Part shown: positions 43,661-52,575 of the stretch, piece by piece
Layout: every line of letters begins with the position of its first letter
How positions within the stretch are numbered: position 1 is the stretch's first letter
DNA from: Novipirellula herctigrandis
GTDB taxonomy: Bacteria > Planctomycetota > Planctomycetia > Pirellulales > Pirellulaceae
DNA: 64,000 nt
Direction of reading: 5' to 3'
NCBI GenBank assembly: GCA_007859835.1
Contig: SJPJ01000002.1
Span: 517,666-581,665, forward strand
The notes under the pieces: model-generated
What the model was told of the DNA's origin: nothing
The model's database searches: none
The model's input: the letters and a program-made list of their open reading frames with translations, nothing else
Translations under genes and position numbers: made by a program

Positions 43661-45993
43661 AACGGTTACTGCCCTACGTCGCTGTCATCATCGACTCGTT
43701 TCACTCCGCACTCTCCTCGCGGATTTTGTGGATTGCCTTCTTTGCGATCTGGCTACTGCTAGGAGCGTTGGCACCGATCGGCTACCGCGAAGACTACACG
43801 ACGACATTCGTTGATCGTGATCTCGACAATGCATCGAGACTCAAAGCGATGTTGGCCCAGGGGCTCGCCGACTCTAGCAAAACCAATCAACCGGTTGGTC
43901 GAATCGCCAGGGCACTCCCTGAAGATTTGAAACGTCAATTGCGACAAGTCGGTGAAGGGGAAGACGTTCGAATTTGGTATAGCACACTATCGGATGCTTT
44001 AAACGAATTGTTCGACGATGACTCGTGGTACGACGCCCAGGCGTGGCAATCGACCGTTCGACTGCGTGAGCTTCGAGTACTCGACGAATCGCTCGACGGC
44101 CAACTCAGCGATTCACAGCGAAAACGCCAAACACGATTGCGTATAGAAGCGGCTTTACCGGGCGTATTCGAAGGACGCTCCGCACGCTCGATTCGGATGA
44201 CCTACGCTGGGTTCGATTTCCCAGCACGGTTGGCAATTGACAAGACGCAGTTTCTGATTGTCCTCAACCAAATGGTCTTTCCGACGATCATCAAATGGCT
44301 TCTTGGATACATCTTGGTGTTCCTAGGGATTCTTGTCACCGCGTCGATTGTTCCGGACATGTTGCAACCGGGCTCCCTGCATCTGTTGCTTAGCAAACCC
44401 ATTTCTCGTTGGATGCTTCTGATCAGCAAGTTCATTGGGGGATGTGCGTTCGTCTGTCTGTGCGTGGTCCAATTGGTCGTTGGTCTTTACTTCATTGCCG
44501 GATTGAGACTGGATGTTTGGAACGCTCGTTTGCTATTGAGCATTCCTGTTTTTGTGTTCGTTTTCGCAGTTTTTTACAGTGTGTCGGTTTTCGCAGGCCT
44601 TCGTTGGCGGTCACCGATTTTGGCAATTGGCGTTACATGTATTTTCGCTGTCTTTTGCATCGTCATCGGATGGGTCGGAGGCCTATTCGACGCCTTTGTC
44701 AGTCGTCCCGATTCCATCAAAACGGTCGCCCTCTCCGGCGACCAAGTCTTTGTAACCACTCGCGGCGAAGGATTGTTGCGATGGCAAGAGGAAACAAGTC
44801 AATGGGAAGAGATTTTTGAATCGGAAGCGATCGGTTCAGATCGCGTGCTACCACCCGTGACGCTCAACGATGGCAGCATCGCAACGGCACATGTTGACGG
44901 CGGACGAATGAATGTGTTTGGCATGGGCGCGTTTGACCTGCTGGTCCTCAGCGAAGCGAACCAATGGCGGCCTCAGCCAAGTCTACGACTCCCCACTGCG
45001 ACGACTCGCCTGCTCGTTGGAGCGGATGATATTGTCGCTGCCAACACCAGCGACATTGCCATCACCTCACAACGAAAAGTAAAGCAAGCGATCGACCCTG
45101 ATTCGAAAGCTGCGAGTGACAAAACAAAAGCAAAACCCGATTGGATGGCAAAGCTTTCTAATATGATGGGCGTGCCCACCGAAGGGTTCGAGAATCTATT
45201 GCCAAGCTCCATCGTCCTATCGCCACCGCGTACACTCGCGATCGATTCGAGTGGCAACCGGTTAGCATTGTTAAGTGGCAAGCAATTATATCTTCTTGAG
45301 CGCCGCCCCGAAGTTGAACCGTCATGGACAATCACGGCGTCAAAAACGCTCGCGGGCGAATTGCCTCGAATTGCATCATTAGCGATTAATCAATCGCACC
45401 TGCTGCTGGCTACCGAAAAGAACGAGCTAATGCTGTTCGCAAATGGCTCACTGACCGATCCCGTTTCAATTGAAATCCCCAACGATTTAACGCCTCTGCT
45501 GGTGATTAGTCTTGATGACGCTAGGCGGTTTGCAGTTCTAACGAGTGACCAGCGGTGCCGAATCCTTTCACACTCCGATGCGACCTCCGAATGGGATTGG
45601 CAAAAGACATTGCCAAACTCAAAAATCGAAACAATTGGCTTCGACCCCCGAACGCAACGGTTTGTTCTCGCACACCATGTTGATCGAATCGATGTACTGG
45701 ATTCACAAACGTTGTCGCCTCGCCGCCAACTACGCCCTCAGTTGTCGACTTGGCGCAAAGTCAGTCGATATTTGATAACACCGTTGCGAACAATCACACC
45801 CCAAACGGGCGAAGTAGGCGGCACCATTGCAGCGATCATTAGCGGTGAGTCCGCCGTCACGATGCACCGCGATGGATCAGGGCCTGCGGAACAAATTCGC
45901 TACAAGATCCTCAGCCCGATACTTAGCTGCGGAATCTTTATCATCGCGATGATTTCGCTAAGTTGTTACTACTTCACGCGGCGAGATTTCTAA
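43657..45993 (+). CDS. ABC-2 type permease with a large beta-propeller-like domain
   Basis: The 778-residue product starts with a TM (VIIDSFHSALSSRILWIAFF), a soluble loop of about 150 residues, then a TM cluster at about residues 200-345 (KWLLGYILVFLGILVTASIV; LVVGLYFIAGLRL; SPILAIGVTCIFAVFCIVIG). A region of about 400 residues follows, made of repeated beta-blade-like segments (VALSGDQVFVTTRGEGLLRW; SSGNRLALLSGKQLYLLERR; QSHLLLATEKNELMLFANGS; RRFAVLTSDQRCRILSHSD). A final TM (ILSCGIFIIAMISLSCYYFT) closes it. Ordinary ABC-2 permeases lack this propeller. GTG 43657 overlaps the ATPase gene. Substrate unknown. Confidence 0.78.
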   Translation: MKRLLPYVAVIIDSFHSALSSRILWIAFFAIWLLLGALAPIGYREDYTTTFVDRDLDNASRLKAMLAQGLADSSKTNQPVGRIARALPEDLKRQLRQVGEGEDVRIWYSTLSDALNELFDDDSWYDAQAWQSTVRLRELRVLDESLDGQLSDSQRKRQTRLRIEAALPGVFEGRSARSIRMTYAGFDFPARLAIDKTQFLIVLNQMVFPTIIKWLLGYILVFLGILVTASIVPDMLQPGSLHLLLSKPISRWMLLISKFIGGCAFVCLCVVQLVVGLYFIAGLRLDVWNARLLLSIPVFVFVFAVFYSVSVFAGLRWRSPILAIGVTCIFAVFCIVIGWVGGLFDAFVSRPDSIKTVALSGDQVFVTTRGEGLLRWQEETSQWEEIFESEAIGSDRVLPPVTLNDGSIATAHVDGGRMNVFGMGAFDLLVLSEANQWRPQPSLRLPTATTRLLVGADDIVAANTSDIAITSQRKVKQAIDPDSKAASDKTKAKPDWMAKLSNMMGVPTEGFENLLPSSIVLSPPRTLAIDSSGNRLALLSGKQLYLLERRPEVEPSWTITASKTLAGELPRIASLAINQSHLLLATEKNELMLFANGSLTDPVSIEIPNDLTPLLVISLDDARRFAVLTSDQRCRILSHSDATSEWDWQKTLPNSKIETIGFDPRTQRFVLAHHVDRIDVLDSQTLSPRRQLRPQLSTWRKVSRYLITPLRTITPQTGEVGGTIAAIISGESAVTMHRDGSGPAEQIRYKILSPILSCGIFIIAMISLSCYYFTRRDF

Positions 45994-46097
45994 CGATCAC
46001 GACAGAACGCTCACCGTCGAACGTCGAAGTGGGCGGTTTCCTCTGGCAAACGCGACGAACCTTTCTTGCATACTTGCGAGTATTGCTCGCCTGCGAT

Positions 46098-48296
46098 CTA
46101 TGGTGTCCGCGCCACCATATTGGCCCGATACCACAATTGCCGAACCATTTTGTTTACCCGCTGAGCCAACGAATCGGTTCGCGTTTGCAGTGCCACTTCC
46201 ACCCGAGTTCCCGCGGCAGGTGTGGACGAAGAATCAGTAGTGTCTTGGAACCGAATACGAGCCAAGAAATGAGGCTCCACCAATCGCAATGTCTCACCAT
46301 CACGGTTGTCGGTTCGCACTGCCAACGGGCCTGACTCGGTTGCTGAAAGCGACGCAATACTCAAACGATCCGTCGCACGCGGTTGAAGGTCTTCAAACCA
46401 ACCCGATGCTCTACTTCCGTCTTTGGAGTGAACGGTCACTTGCTTGCCGACTACGGCACGAGCATGCTCAATGTCACCTTGATCGACTAACGCAATGACC
46501 TCCTTGTCTTCATCGCCAACAAGCCAAAACAACACGTCACCCTCGCGAACGTAGGTTCCGATCTTCTCCTCCAATCCGCGCCCGATCACTTCTCCATCTC
46601 GCTCCGCGATGACTTTCAATCCATCACATTGCTCCGACACTTGGGAAAGACGATCTTGCATCGCTTTTCGATTTTCACTCAGAACGTGTTTCACACTTTC
46701 GTTTTTTTGGTCGACCGCTTGACGCATTCGTATCGCGTTCTGTTCAAGTTCCAATTCGAGCTGTCGTCGTCGATTTTGCAGTGCGGGGTCGGTGATTTCC
46801 ATCATCACGTCACCTTTGCTCACCCACCCCCCTCCCTCGACGCGGACCGTCGAAACAAAACCACTTGCTCGACTTCGCACGACCGTTTCGGGTAAATACC
46901 GCACTACCGCCGAGGCTCGCGTTAGAGTGGGTATTGGCATCCACAATATCAGCAGTCCCCCCAAGACGATTGACACCGATCCGACGACTGCTCCCCGAGC
47001 GAATTTTGCCCGATCAAACTGAAACAGTTCGATAGCTTCACTCGCAAACTGCTTGATCGGCACAGCGAACCAACCATAAATGCCGAACACAGCAATCAAC
47101 ACACCGGCCCCAGCAAACATGTTCGATGCGGCAATCAGAAGCGAAGTGCATATAACCATCCGCCACAACATCGCTAGGACACCATAAATAACCAAGAATG
47201 CACGTCTCCAACCAACAAGCGTATTGGCAAGCGGAGAATCACCAAACATGGCGCGAGCAACGATTCGTTTGACCGTAGTAGATGACTCTGCATATAGATT
47301 CGAGATATCCACTAAGTCGGCCAACATAAAATAGCCATCGAAACGCATTAGTGGGTTAGCATTGAACAACAGCGTTGACACGGTAGCGGCAAAGACGAGA
47401 CGATGCAGAAAAAACGAGGCCATATCCGAATCGGTAATGCACCACATGACCGCGGCGATCGCGGCAATGAACAATTCGACATACATCCCTGCCGCGGCGA
47501 CCGCGATGCGTGACCAACGCGAATTCAGACGCCAACAACTCGTCACATCCACATAGGCAAGCGGTGCGAACAAAATAAACACAACCCCTATTTCGCTGAC
47601 AGCGGCACCTTGCCGATAGGCGGCGACCGCATGCGCTATTTCGTGAACCACCTTCAGTATTGCCCACATCGCCAATAACCAGATCCAATTGGATGGCAAA
47701 AAGACTTCCGCTGACGCCTGAGTGAACTCGCTCCAATTCAATAGTATGCAAAGCACGCCGATCAGAATACAAACCAAACCAACGACAACCGCAAAAGGCG
47801 CAAACAAGCCTCGCGCCACTTTGCCGATCGGTTGAATCCATCGATCTGATCGGCTCAGCGGAACCTTGATCCAAAACGGATTCAATTTCCTCAAAAAACC
47901 CGGCGATTCACCGTGTGAGCGATTACGACTGGGCTGACGGACAGGGTGTTTTTCATCGCACAATACCGCAAGTTCGTTTTGCAGAAGCCAGCGAACAATC
48001 GATTGTGCCTGAGCAGTTGTGGGTGCTCGACTACCCAATTGTGCCGCCGCCAAACCGCACGCCTGCGGTAACGTCGTCTTCCCATCCAGTAGTGATACAA
48101 GTAAGTATTCTTCGTACCCTACTCGAAAAAAGCGATGCAATTCGGGGATTTCAAAACGATATACCCGTTCGCCTCGTTCGTGAACGGGCCAAATTCTCAC
48201 ATCGTCCGCTAACCGCACTGGCGTCTTGGTGAGGTCGACCGTATTTGTACGAGACAAGTTACCACCCCACGGTTGATCGTAAAGCACCGAAGGCAC
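46098..48296 (-). CDS. PqqD-like / M50 site-2 protease / HlyD fusion protein
   Basis: The 732-residue product has three parts. Residues ~30-115 resemble a PqqD-like winged helix that binds leader sequences (RFFRVGYEEYLLVSLLDGKT). Residues ~155-460 are a polytopic M50 metalloprotease with HEIAH at 218-222 and the third zinc motif NANPLMRFDGYFMLADLV. Residues ~465-732 are an HlyD-type adaptor (VVRSRASGFVSTVRVEGGGW, a coiled-coil hairpin LELELEQNAIRMRQAVDQKN, DRLSQVSEQ). It is the last gene of the export operon, overlapping the GAF-like HlyD gene by 38 bases. Related 'peptide zinc metalloprotease' proteins occur in peptide-export clusters. Confidence 0.85.
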   Translation of the reverse strand: MPSVLYDQPWGGNLSRTNTVDLTKTPVRLADDVRIWPVHERGERVYRFEIPELHRFFRVGYEEYLLVSLLDGKTTLPQACGLAAAQLGSRAPTTAQAQSIVRWLLQNELAVLCDEKHPVRQPSRNRSHGESPGFLRKLNPFWIKVPLSRSDRWIQPIGKVARGLFAPFAVVVGLVCILIGVLCILLNWSEFTQASAEVFLPSNWIWLLAMWAILKVVHEIAHAVAAYRQGAAVSEIGVVFILFAPLAYVDVTSCWRLNSRWSRIAVAAAGMYVELFIAAIAAVMWCITDSDMASFFLHRLVFAATVSTLLFNANPLMRFDGYFMLADLVDISNLYAESSTTVKRIVARAMFGDSPLANTLVGWRRAFLVIYGVLAMLWRMVICTSLLIAASNMFAGAGVLIAVFGIYGWFAVPIKQFASEAIELFQFDRAKFARGAVVGSVSIVLGGLLILWMPIPTLTRASAVVRYLPETVVRSRASGFVSTVRVEGGGWVSKGDVMMEITDPALQNRRRQLELELEQNAIRMRQAVDQKNESVKHVLSENRKAMQDRLSQVSEQCDGLKVIAERDGEVIGRGLEEKIGTYVREGDVLFWLVGDEDKEVIALVDQGDIEHARAVVGKQVTVHSKDGSRASGWFEDLQPRATDRLSIASLSATESGPLAVRTDNRDGETLRLVEPHFLARIRFQDTTDSSSTPAAGTRVEVALQTRTDSLAQRVNKMVRQLWYRANMVARTP

Positions 48297-49713
48297 GATG
48301 AAATAAAATCCAACCTATCACGCGACGATCACTTTCGATCCACGCATAGCCTCGCATCCCAGGTCGCAATACGTTCTCTGGGTCGAGAATGGTTGATTCT
48401 GCGATAAAGACGTTTTGGTGGTCGTTCAATTCCGCTTGCGGGTGAATTCGATCGACGCGGCTTCGCAATGTCCGACTAGGAATAGCAAACAGCGTGACCG
48501 TCACGGGCATCCCGTCTTTCACATTGAAAAACTCACGTTCATCAATCGCGACTTCCGCGACCACTTCACCAAGTGGCGCGATTTCATAGAGGGTGTCGCC
48601 TTCCTTCAAAGGAATCCCTTCGGAATCACGATGATCACCGCTGACCACAACACCTGCGATCGGACTTCGCACCTGTAGATTGCCGCGTTGAAATTCAAGC
48701 AACTCCGTTTGCAATCGTAGCCGTTCGACTTCAAGAAAAGCGATCTTGCTATCAGCAAATTTGTGGGCCACGGCTTTTTGATGACGTTCCTGTTCAGCTC
48801 GACTTAACTGTGCATGAATCCCTGCAAGTTCAAAATCAATTTCACGAGAATCGATCGTCGCCAACAAGTCACCGGCCGCAACCACATCACCGGGGCGAAC
48901 ATAGGTGTGTTCTAACGGGGCATCGATTGGGGCAGCAATATAGCGTCGGTGAACGCTTTGCAATTCGCACTCGCAGCGGATGCTGTACTTTAGTGGAACG
49001 CACAAAAGAAGTAGACATGCCATCGCCACCGCAGCAAACACCTTGCTGTGTGATGATTGAATGTATCCAGATGCATTACGCAGCCACCGTTCGGGGCGGC
49101 TAGGTGCAGCCCGCTTGATCGACGACAACTTGCTCGTGATTGGATATCGCAAAATGTCAAGCAAAGTCGCCGCAACGGATTGCTGAGCGACATCAGGATC
49201 AGCGACCAGAATCGCGCCACATCGGACGCCATTGCCATTGACGAGACTTATGCCAATGATCCGTTTGCATTGCATTGCATCTGCGAACTGTCCGACTGCT
49301 AAGAGTGAGTGACGATTGTTTGCCTCGACCGCTGGCCACTCCGAGAGGCTACCGCGGAGGGCGATTTCTTCAAGCGTCGCCAACGCGATGCGAGTATCAA
49401 GCGAATGCCCTGCGTGGGGCTCCGATTCCGTTTGCCCGACAATCGAGAATGATATCGCACCGTGTTCGGATTCCACATCGGGCAATGCTCCATCGCGCCA
49501 TGCAACCAGCACTTGCGAGGCGCCTAAAAATGCAGCAATTTCATCCGAAATTCGGTTTCCTGCATCCGCTAGGGTTAACGCCAAATCAAGATGCAATTGT
49601 AGCTCAATTGCCATCGACAAAATGCGTAATTTGTCATCAATGCTTTGCGCATGCGGAATCGACGCAGGATCATACGCGTCCGAGAAAGCATCAAGGGCAA
49701 GAGAATTTGGCAT
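48259..49713 (-). CDS. HlyD-type adaptor with GAF-like N-terminal domain
   Basis: The 484-residue product has a soluble N-terminal ~210 residues (LADAGNRISDEIAAFLGASQ; CKRIIGISLVNGNGVRCGAI) that look like a GAF domain in the cytoplasm. One TM follows (VFAAVAMACLLLLCVPLKYS). Then comes an HlyD adaptor: RYIAAPIDAPLEHTYVRPGD, a short coiled coil (LSRAEQERHQKAVAHKF), and the barrel FQRGNLQVRSPIAGVVVSGD with the LRPGMRGYAWIES end. The cytosolic domain could sense a signal and transmit it to the envelope part. It lies 13 bases from the preceding adaptor gene. Confidence 0.82.
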   Translation of the reverse strand: MPNSLALDAFSDAYDPASIPHAQSIDDKLRILSMAIELQLHLDLALTLADAGNRISDEIAAFLGASQVLVAWRDGALPDVESEHGAISFSIVGQTESEPHAGHSLDTRIALATLEEIALRGSLSEWPAVEANNRHSLLAVGQFADAMQCKRIIGISLVNGNGVRCGAILVADPDVAQQSVAATLLDILRYPITSKLSSIKRAAPSRPERWLRNASGYIQSSHSKVFAAVAMACLLLLCVPLKYSIRCECELQSVHRRYIAAPIDAPLEHTYVRPGDVVAAGDLLATIDSREIDFELAGIHAQLSRAEQERHQKAVAHKFADSKIAFLEVERLRLQTELLEFQRGNLQVRSPIAGVVVSGDHRDSEGIPLKEGDTLYEIAPLGEVVAEVAIDEREFFNVKDGMPVTVTLFAIPSRTLRSRVDRIHPQAELNDHQNVFIAESTILDPENVLRPGMRGYAWIESDRRVIGWILFHRAFGALRSTVGW

Positions 49714-49726
49714 TGGGTGCGTCGGC

Positions 49727-50584
49727 TCACCTAGTTCCGTTTTGTGGTTCCGTTTCGCTGAGTCGTACGGTCGGCGCGTTCAACACCCATCGAACCGCGA
49801 CACCGCTTTGCAGCGTTCGCTGTTCGTTCGCGATGCGAATTTTCACTCGCACCGATGCGCTCTCCGCATCCGCCACGGGTGAAAGATACTCGACCACACC
49901 CTTGATTGCCCGGTTCGCCCGACCGATTCGCATATCAATCGTCTCGCCCACTTTCACGTAGTCGCAGTAGGCGAGCGGAACGGAGAAAACGGCTTTCAAT
50001 TGGTCTAACTGAACCACTTGCATGACGATAGGATCCGTTGGCGATACAAACTCGCCGGAGTCCTTGACGATCTCGACAACCACGCCGTCTACAGGGGCCT
50101 CAATACGGCGATTTTCCACCTGAGCCTTTGCTCGCTCGTATTCCAATCGTCGAATTTCCAAATCTTCATCGATCGCTTGAAGCCGTGCGATCGCTTTTTG
50201 GTATTCGGATTCACTGCGGTCAAACTCACGAACCGACGCGTTGCCTCGTTCGTGCAACTCTCGGTAGCTTGCCAATTGTTTTTCCCGCATCTTCACGTCC
50301 GCTTCAGCACCGCGGCGTGTCCCCAATGCATCCTTTGCGGCACGAGCCACCTCAAGCGAAGCGCGGAGAACACTGTCGTCTAAGCGAGCAAGCAACTGAG
50401 AAGCCAACACACTATCACCCTCGCAGACCAATACTTGCGAAAGCACACCAATTTCGTTCGCTGGAACATCCACGCGTCGATACGGTTCGGTAAACCCTTC
50501 GAGCTCTTCTGCGAACGCGCACATCATTGGAAAGCAGCAGGTCGCGACCAGAACGCATCGCAATGAAGTAGAGAATCGTTTCAT
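49727..50584 (-). CDS. HlyD/RND-type periplasmic adaptor subunit
   Basis: The 285-residue product has a signal peptide (MKRFSTSLRCVLVATCCFPM, cleavage near AFA-EE) and the adaptor order: lipoyl half (RVDVPANEIGVLSQVLVCEG), a coiled-coil hairpin (ASLEVARAAKDALGTRRGAE; LQAIDEDLEIRRLEYERAKA), the second lipoyl half (NRRIEAPVDGVVVEIVKDSG) and a beta-barrel (LKAVFSVPLAYCDYVKVGET). No lipobox is seen. The frame opens to 50644; ATG 50584 gives the signal peptide directly. It is the third gene of the operon, 44 bases after the SecA-like gene, and bridges to TolC by inference. Confidence 0.88.
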   Translation of the reverse strand: MKRFSTSLRCVLVATCCFPMMCAFAEELEGFTEPYRRVDVPANEIGVLSQVLVCEGDSVLASQLLARLDDSVLRASLEVARAAKDALGTRRGAEADVKMREKQLASYRELHERGNASVREFDRSESEYQKAIARLQAIDEDLEIRRLEYERAKAQVENRRIEAPVDGVVVEIVKDSGEFVSPTDPIVMQVVQLDQLKAVFSVPLAYCDYVKVGETIDMRIGRANRAIKGVVEYLSPVADAESASVRVKIRIANEQRTLQSGVAVRWVLNAPTVRLSETEPQNGTR

Positions 50585-50628
50585 GGTAAAGAACACGGTA
50601 TCAAACAAGGAATCAAAAAACACGAAAA

Positions 50629-52575
50629 CTATAGCGAGACACATCCACCAGGCGTATCTGTTTTTTCAAGCAACTTCTCGTTTGCCTGGTCAAGTTTCAA
50701 CAAACGCCACCTACGAATTGCACCGTCACGCTGCTGCGATTTCTGGATGCCAAAAAGTCGATGGGCAAGCTTGATCGCAACTCGACTAGACAGATCGTTC
50801 TGTCGCAAAACAGCACGACCAATCCATGGTGCGAGCGACTGAACCAAATCATCTTCCGCAGAGACAAACACGCGCGCCGACCCCGGGTCACCACAGCGTG
50901 CACCGCGTCCAATCAATTGGCGGTCGACACGATTCAATCGGTTTCGTTCCGAAACGATGACATGTAATCCACCGAGCTCGCGTGCGTCTTCGCTCAACGG
51001 TATGTCGGTACCACGTCCTGCTAGGTTTGTAGCCACAGTGATCGCGCCACTATTTCCAGCCTTGGCGATCACGCTCGCTTCATCAGCGTCTTGAATGCCA
51101 TTGAGCAGTTCGAACGAAAGCCCCTTCTGTTCGAGACATTTGGCTACTTCCAAACTGGCGACAATCGATGACGTGCCAATCAAGACAGGACGTCCGTTAC
51201 GGTGTTCACGTGCGGTTTCCTCTGCAATCGCCATCCATTTCCCCACTTTCGAGCGGCTGAGATGTTCTTCAAGCAAAACCCGTCGACTTTCGGTACGCAG
51301 TGGTATCATGCCCACGGCGAGTCCATACACCGATGCAAATTCCCTTTCGCAGGGGATCGCCGTACCCGTCATTCCGCTGAGGAATTCGTAGTGACGAAAG
51401 TATCTTTGCCGAGTGATCTTCGCGAGTGCAGATGTTTCCGCCGTGATTGGCAAACTCTCAACTGCCTGCACCGCTTGATGCAATCCTTCGGACCATGTTC
51501 GATCCTCAAAGATTCGCCCGGTCGAAGATTCGACAATCTTGATCTTGTTGTCCCGAATCACGTAGTCGACATTCGCGCGATAAGCGTGTTGCGCCCTCAA
51601 CAGCAAAACGACATATTCGTGCCACGGGCGTTGTAGCCGCGGATCGGTTGCCAGTCCGGTCCGTTCATAGACCTTGCTATATCCAGCCTCGGACAATTCA
51701 ACGGTTCGGTCCGAAGGATCCATGTAAAAATGGTTTGAGCATTCTAGCCCACGACTAAAATCGAGTGCCGCTGTGAAGATACCGGCATCGAGTGCAGGTT
51801 CGTCGCTATGACTGCTTAAGATCAAAGGAGAAACACAATCGTCGATCAAGACATGATCCGCCTCGTCAACAATCGCTGCATAAAGCCCCCGTTGAACGGG
51901 TCTTTGGCCGGTCGATGATTGCTGAATCCGAGCATACAGTTGATGCCCTAGTCCGCTGGACGCTTGATTTGCCGCGACCTGGTCTCGCAGATAATCGAAT
52001 CCAAAACAGTGCGCCGCCCCGTACGTCACATCCGCTTGATAGGCGATTCGATTCTCATCCGAAGTCGCATCATCGTGTACGAGCCCCGTCGAAACATCGA
52101 GTAACTGAAAAATGGAGGAAAGTTTTTCTTGGTCTCGACGTGCGAGGTAAGCGTTCGGGGTCACAACATGAACCCCACGTCCAACCAAGGATTTCACATA
52201 GGCAGGCAAAATCCCCGAAAGCGTTTTCCCTTCGCCCGTTTGCATCTCAGCAACGGCTCCCGATGCAACCACAATTCCAGCGTGCAATTGGACATCAAAA
52301 AGATCGATACCCAGCACTCGCCGAACGGATTCAATCACGGCGCCCGCCGCGAGGGAAATCAATTGATCGAACCGAGTCTTTTTCTCGAAGCGAACAAAGT
52401 GCCGGAGTCGGTTGGTGTGCTTAGCCAAATCGGCATCCGTGGTATTCACCAAAGACTTCGCAACATCCCAAGCCGATTGAATTTGGAGTTCCATTGAACC
52501 GCGACAAGCCATACTACGCCTAGTCGCTTTGGCCTTCTGGGAGCGATCCAACGAACCTAGCGATCGAGCGATCAT
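50629..52575 (-). CDS. Short SecA-like ATPase of an export operon
   Basis: The 648-residue product has the SecA motor: Walker A MQTGEGKT (111-118), DEAD box VDEADHVLIDD (about 236-246), TYGAAHCFGFDYLRD, the PPXD region between, GMTGTA (401-406), VATNLAGRGTDIPL (about 514-527) and GRGARCGDPGSARVF (about 556-570). It is about 250 residues shorter than housekeeping SecA: the C-terminal zinc-binding CxCxSGxxxCH and the linker are missing, and the helical wing is not clear. The ATG overlaps the TolC stop by 4 bases, so it is coupled to an outer-membrane channel. It is a paralogue dedicated to this operon, not the general SecA, by inference. Confidence 0.9.
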   Translation of the reverse strand: MIARSLGSLDRSQKAKATRRSMACRGSMELQIQSAWDVAKSLVNTTDADLAKHTNRLRHFVRFEKKTRFDQLISLAAGAVIESVRRVLGIDLFDVQLHAGIVVASGAVAEMQTGEGKTLSGILPAYVKSLVGRGVHVVTPNAYLARRDQEKLSSIFQLLDVSTGLVHDDATSDENRIAYQADVTYGAAHCFGFDYLRDQVAANQASSGLGHQLYARIQQSSTGQRPVQRGLYAAIVDEADHVLIDDCVSPLILSSHSDEPALDAGIFTAALDFSRGLECSNHFYMDPSDRTVELSEAGYSKVYERTGLATDPRLQRPWHEYVVLLLRAQHAYRANVDYVIRDNKIKIVESSTGRIFEDRTWSEGLHQAVQAVESLPITAETSALAKITRQRYFRHYEFLSGMTGTAIPCEREFASVYGLAVGMIPLRTESRRVLLEEHLSRSKVGKWMAIAEETAREHRNGRPVLIGTSSIVASLEVAKCLEQKGLSFELLNGIQDADEASVIAKAGNSGAITVATNLAGRGTDIPLSEDARELGGLHVIVSERNRLNRVDRQLIGRGARCGDPGSARVFVSAEDDLVQSLAPWIGRAVLRQNDLSSRVAIKLAHRLFGIQKSQQRDGAIRRWRLLKLDQANEKLLEKTDTPGGCVSL

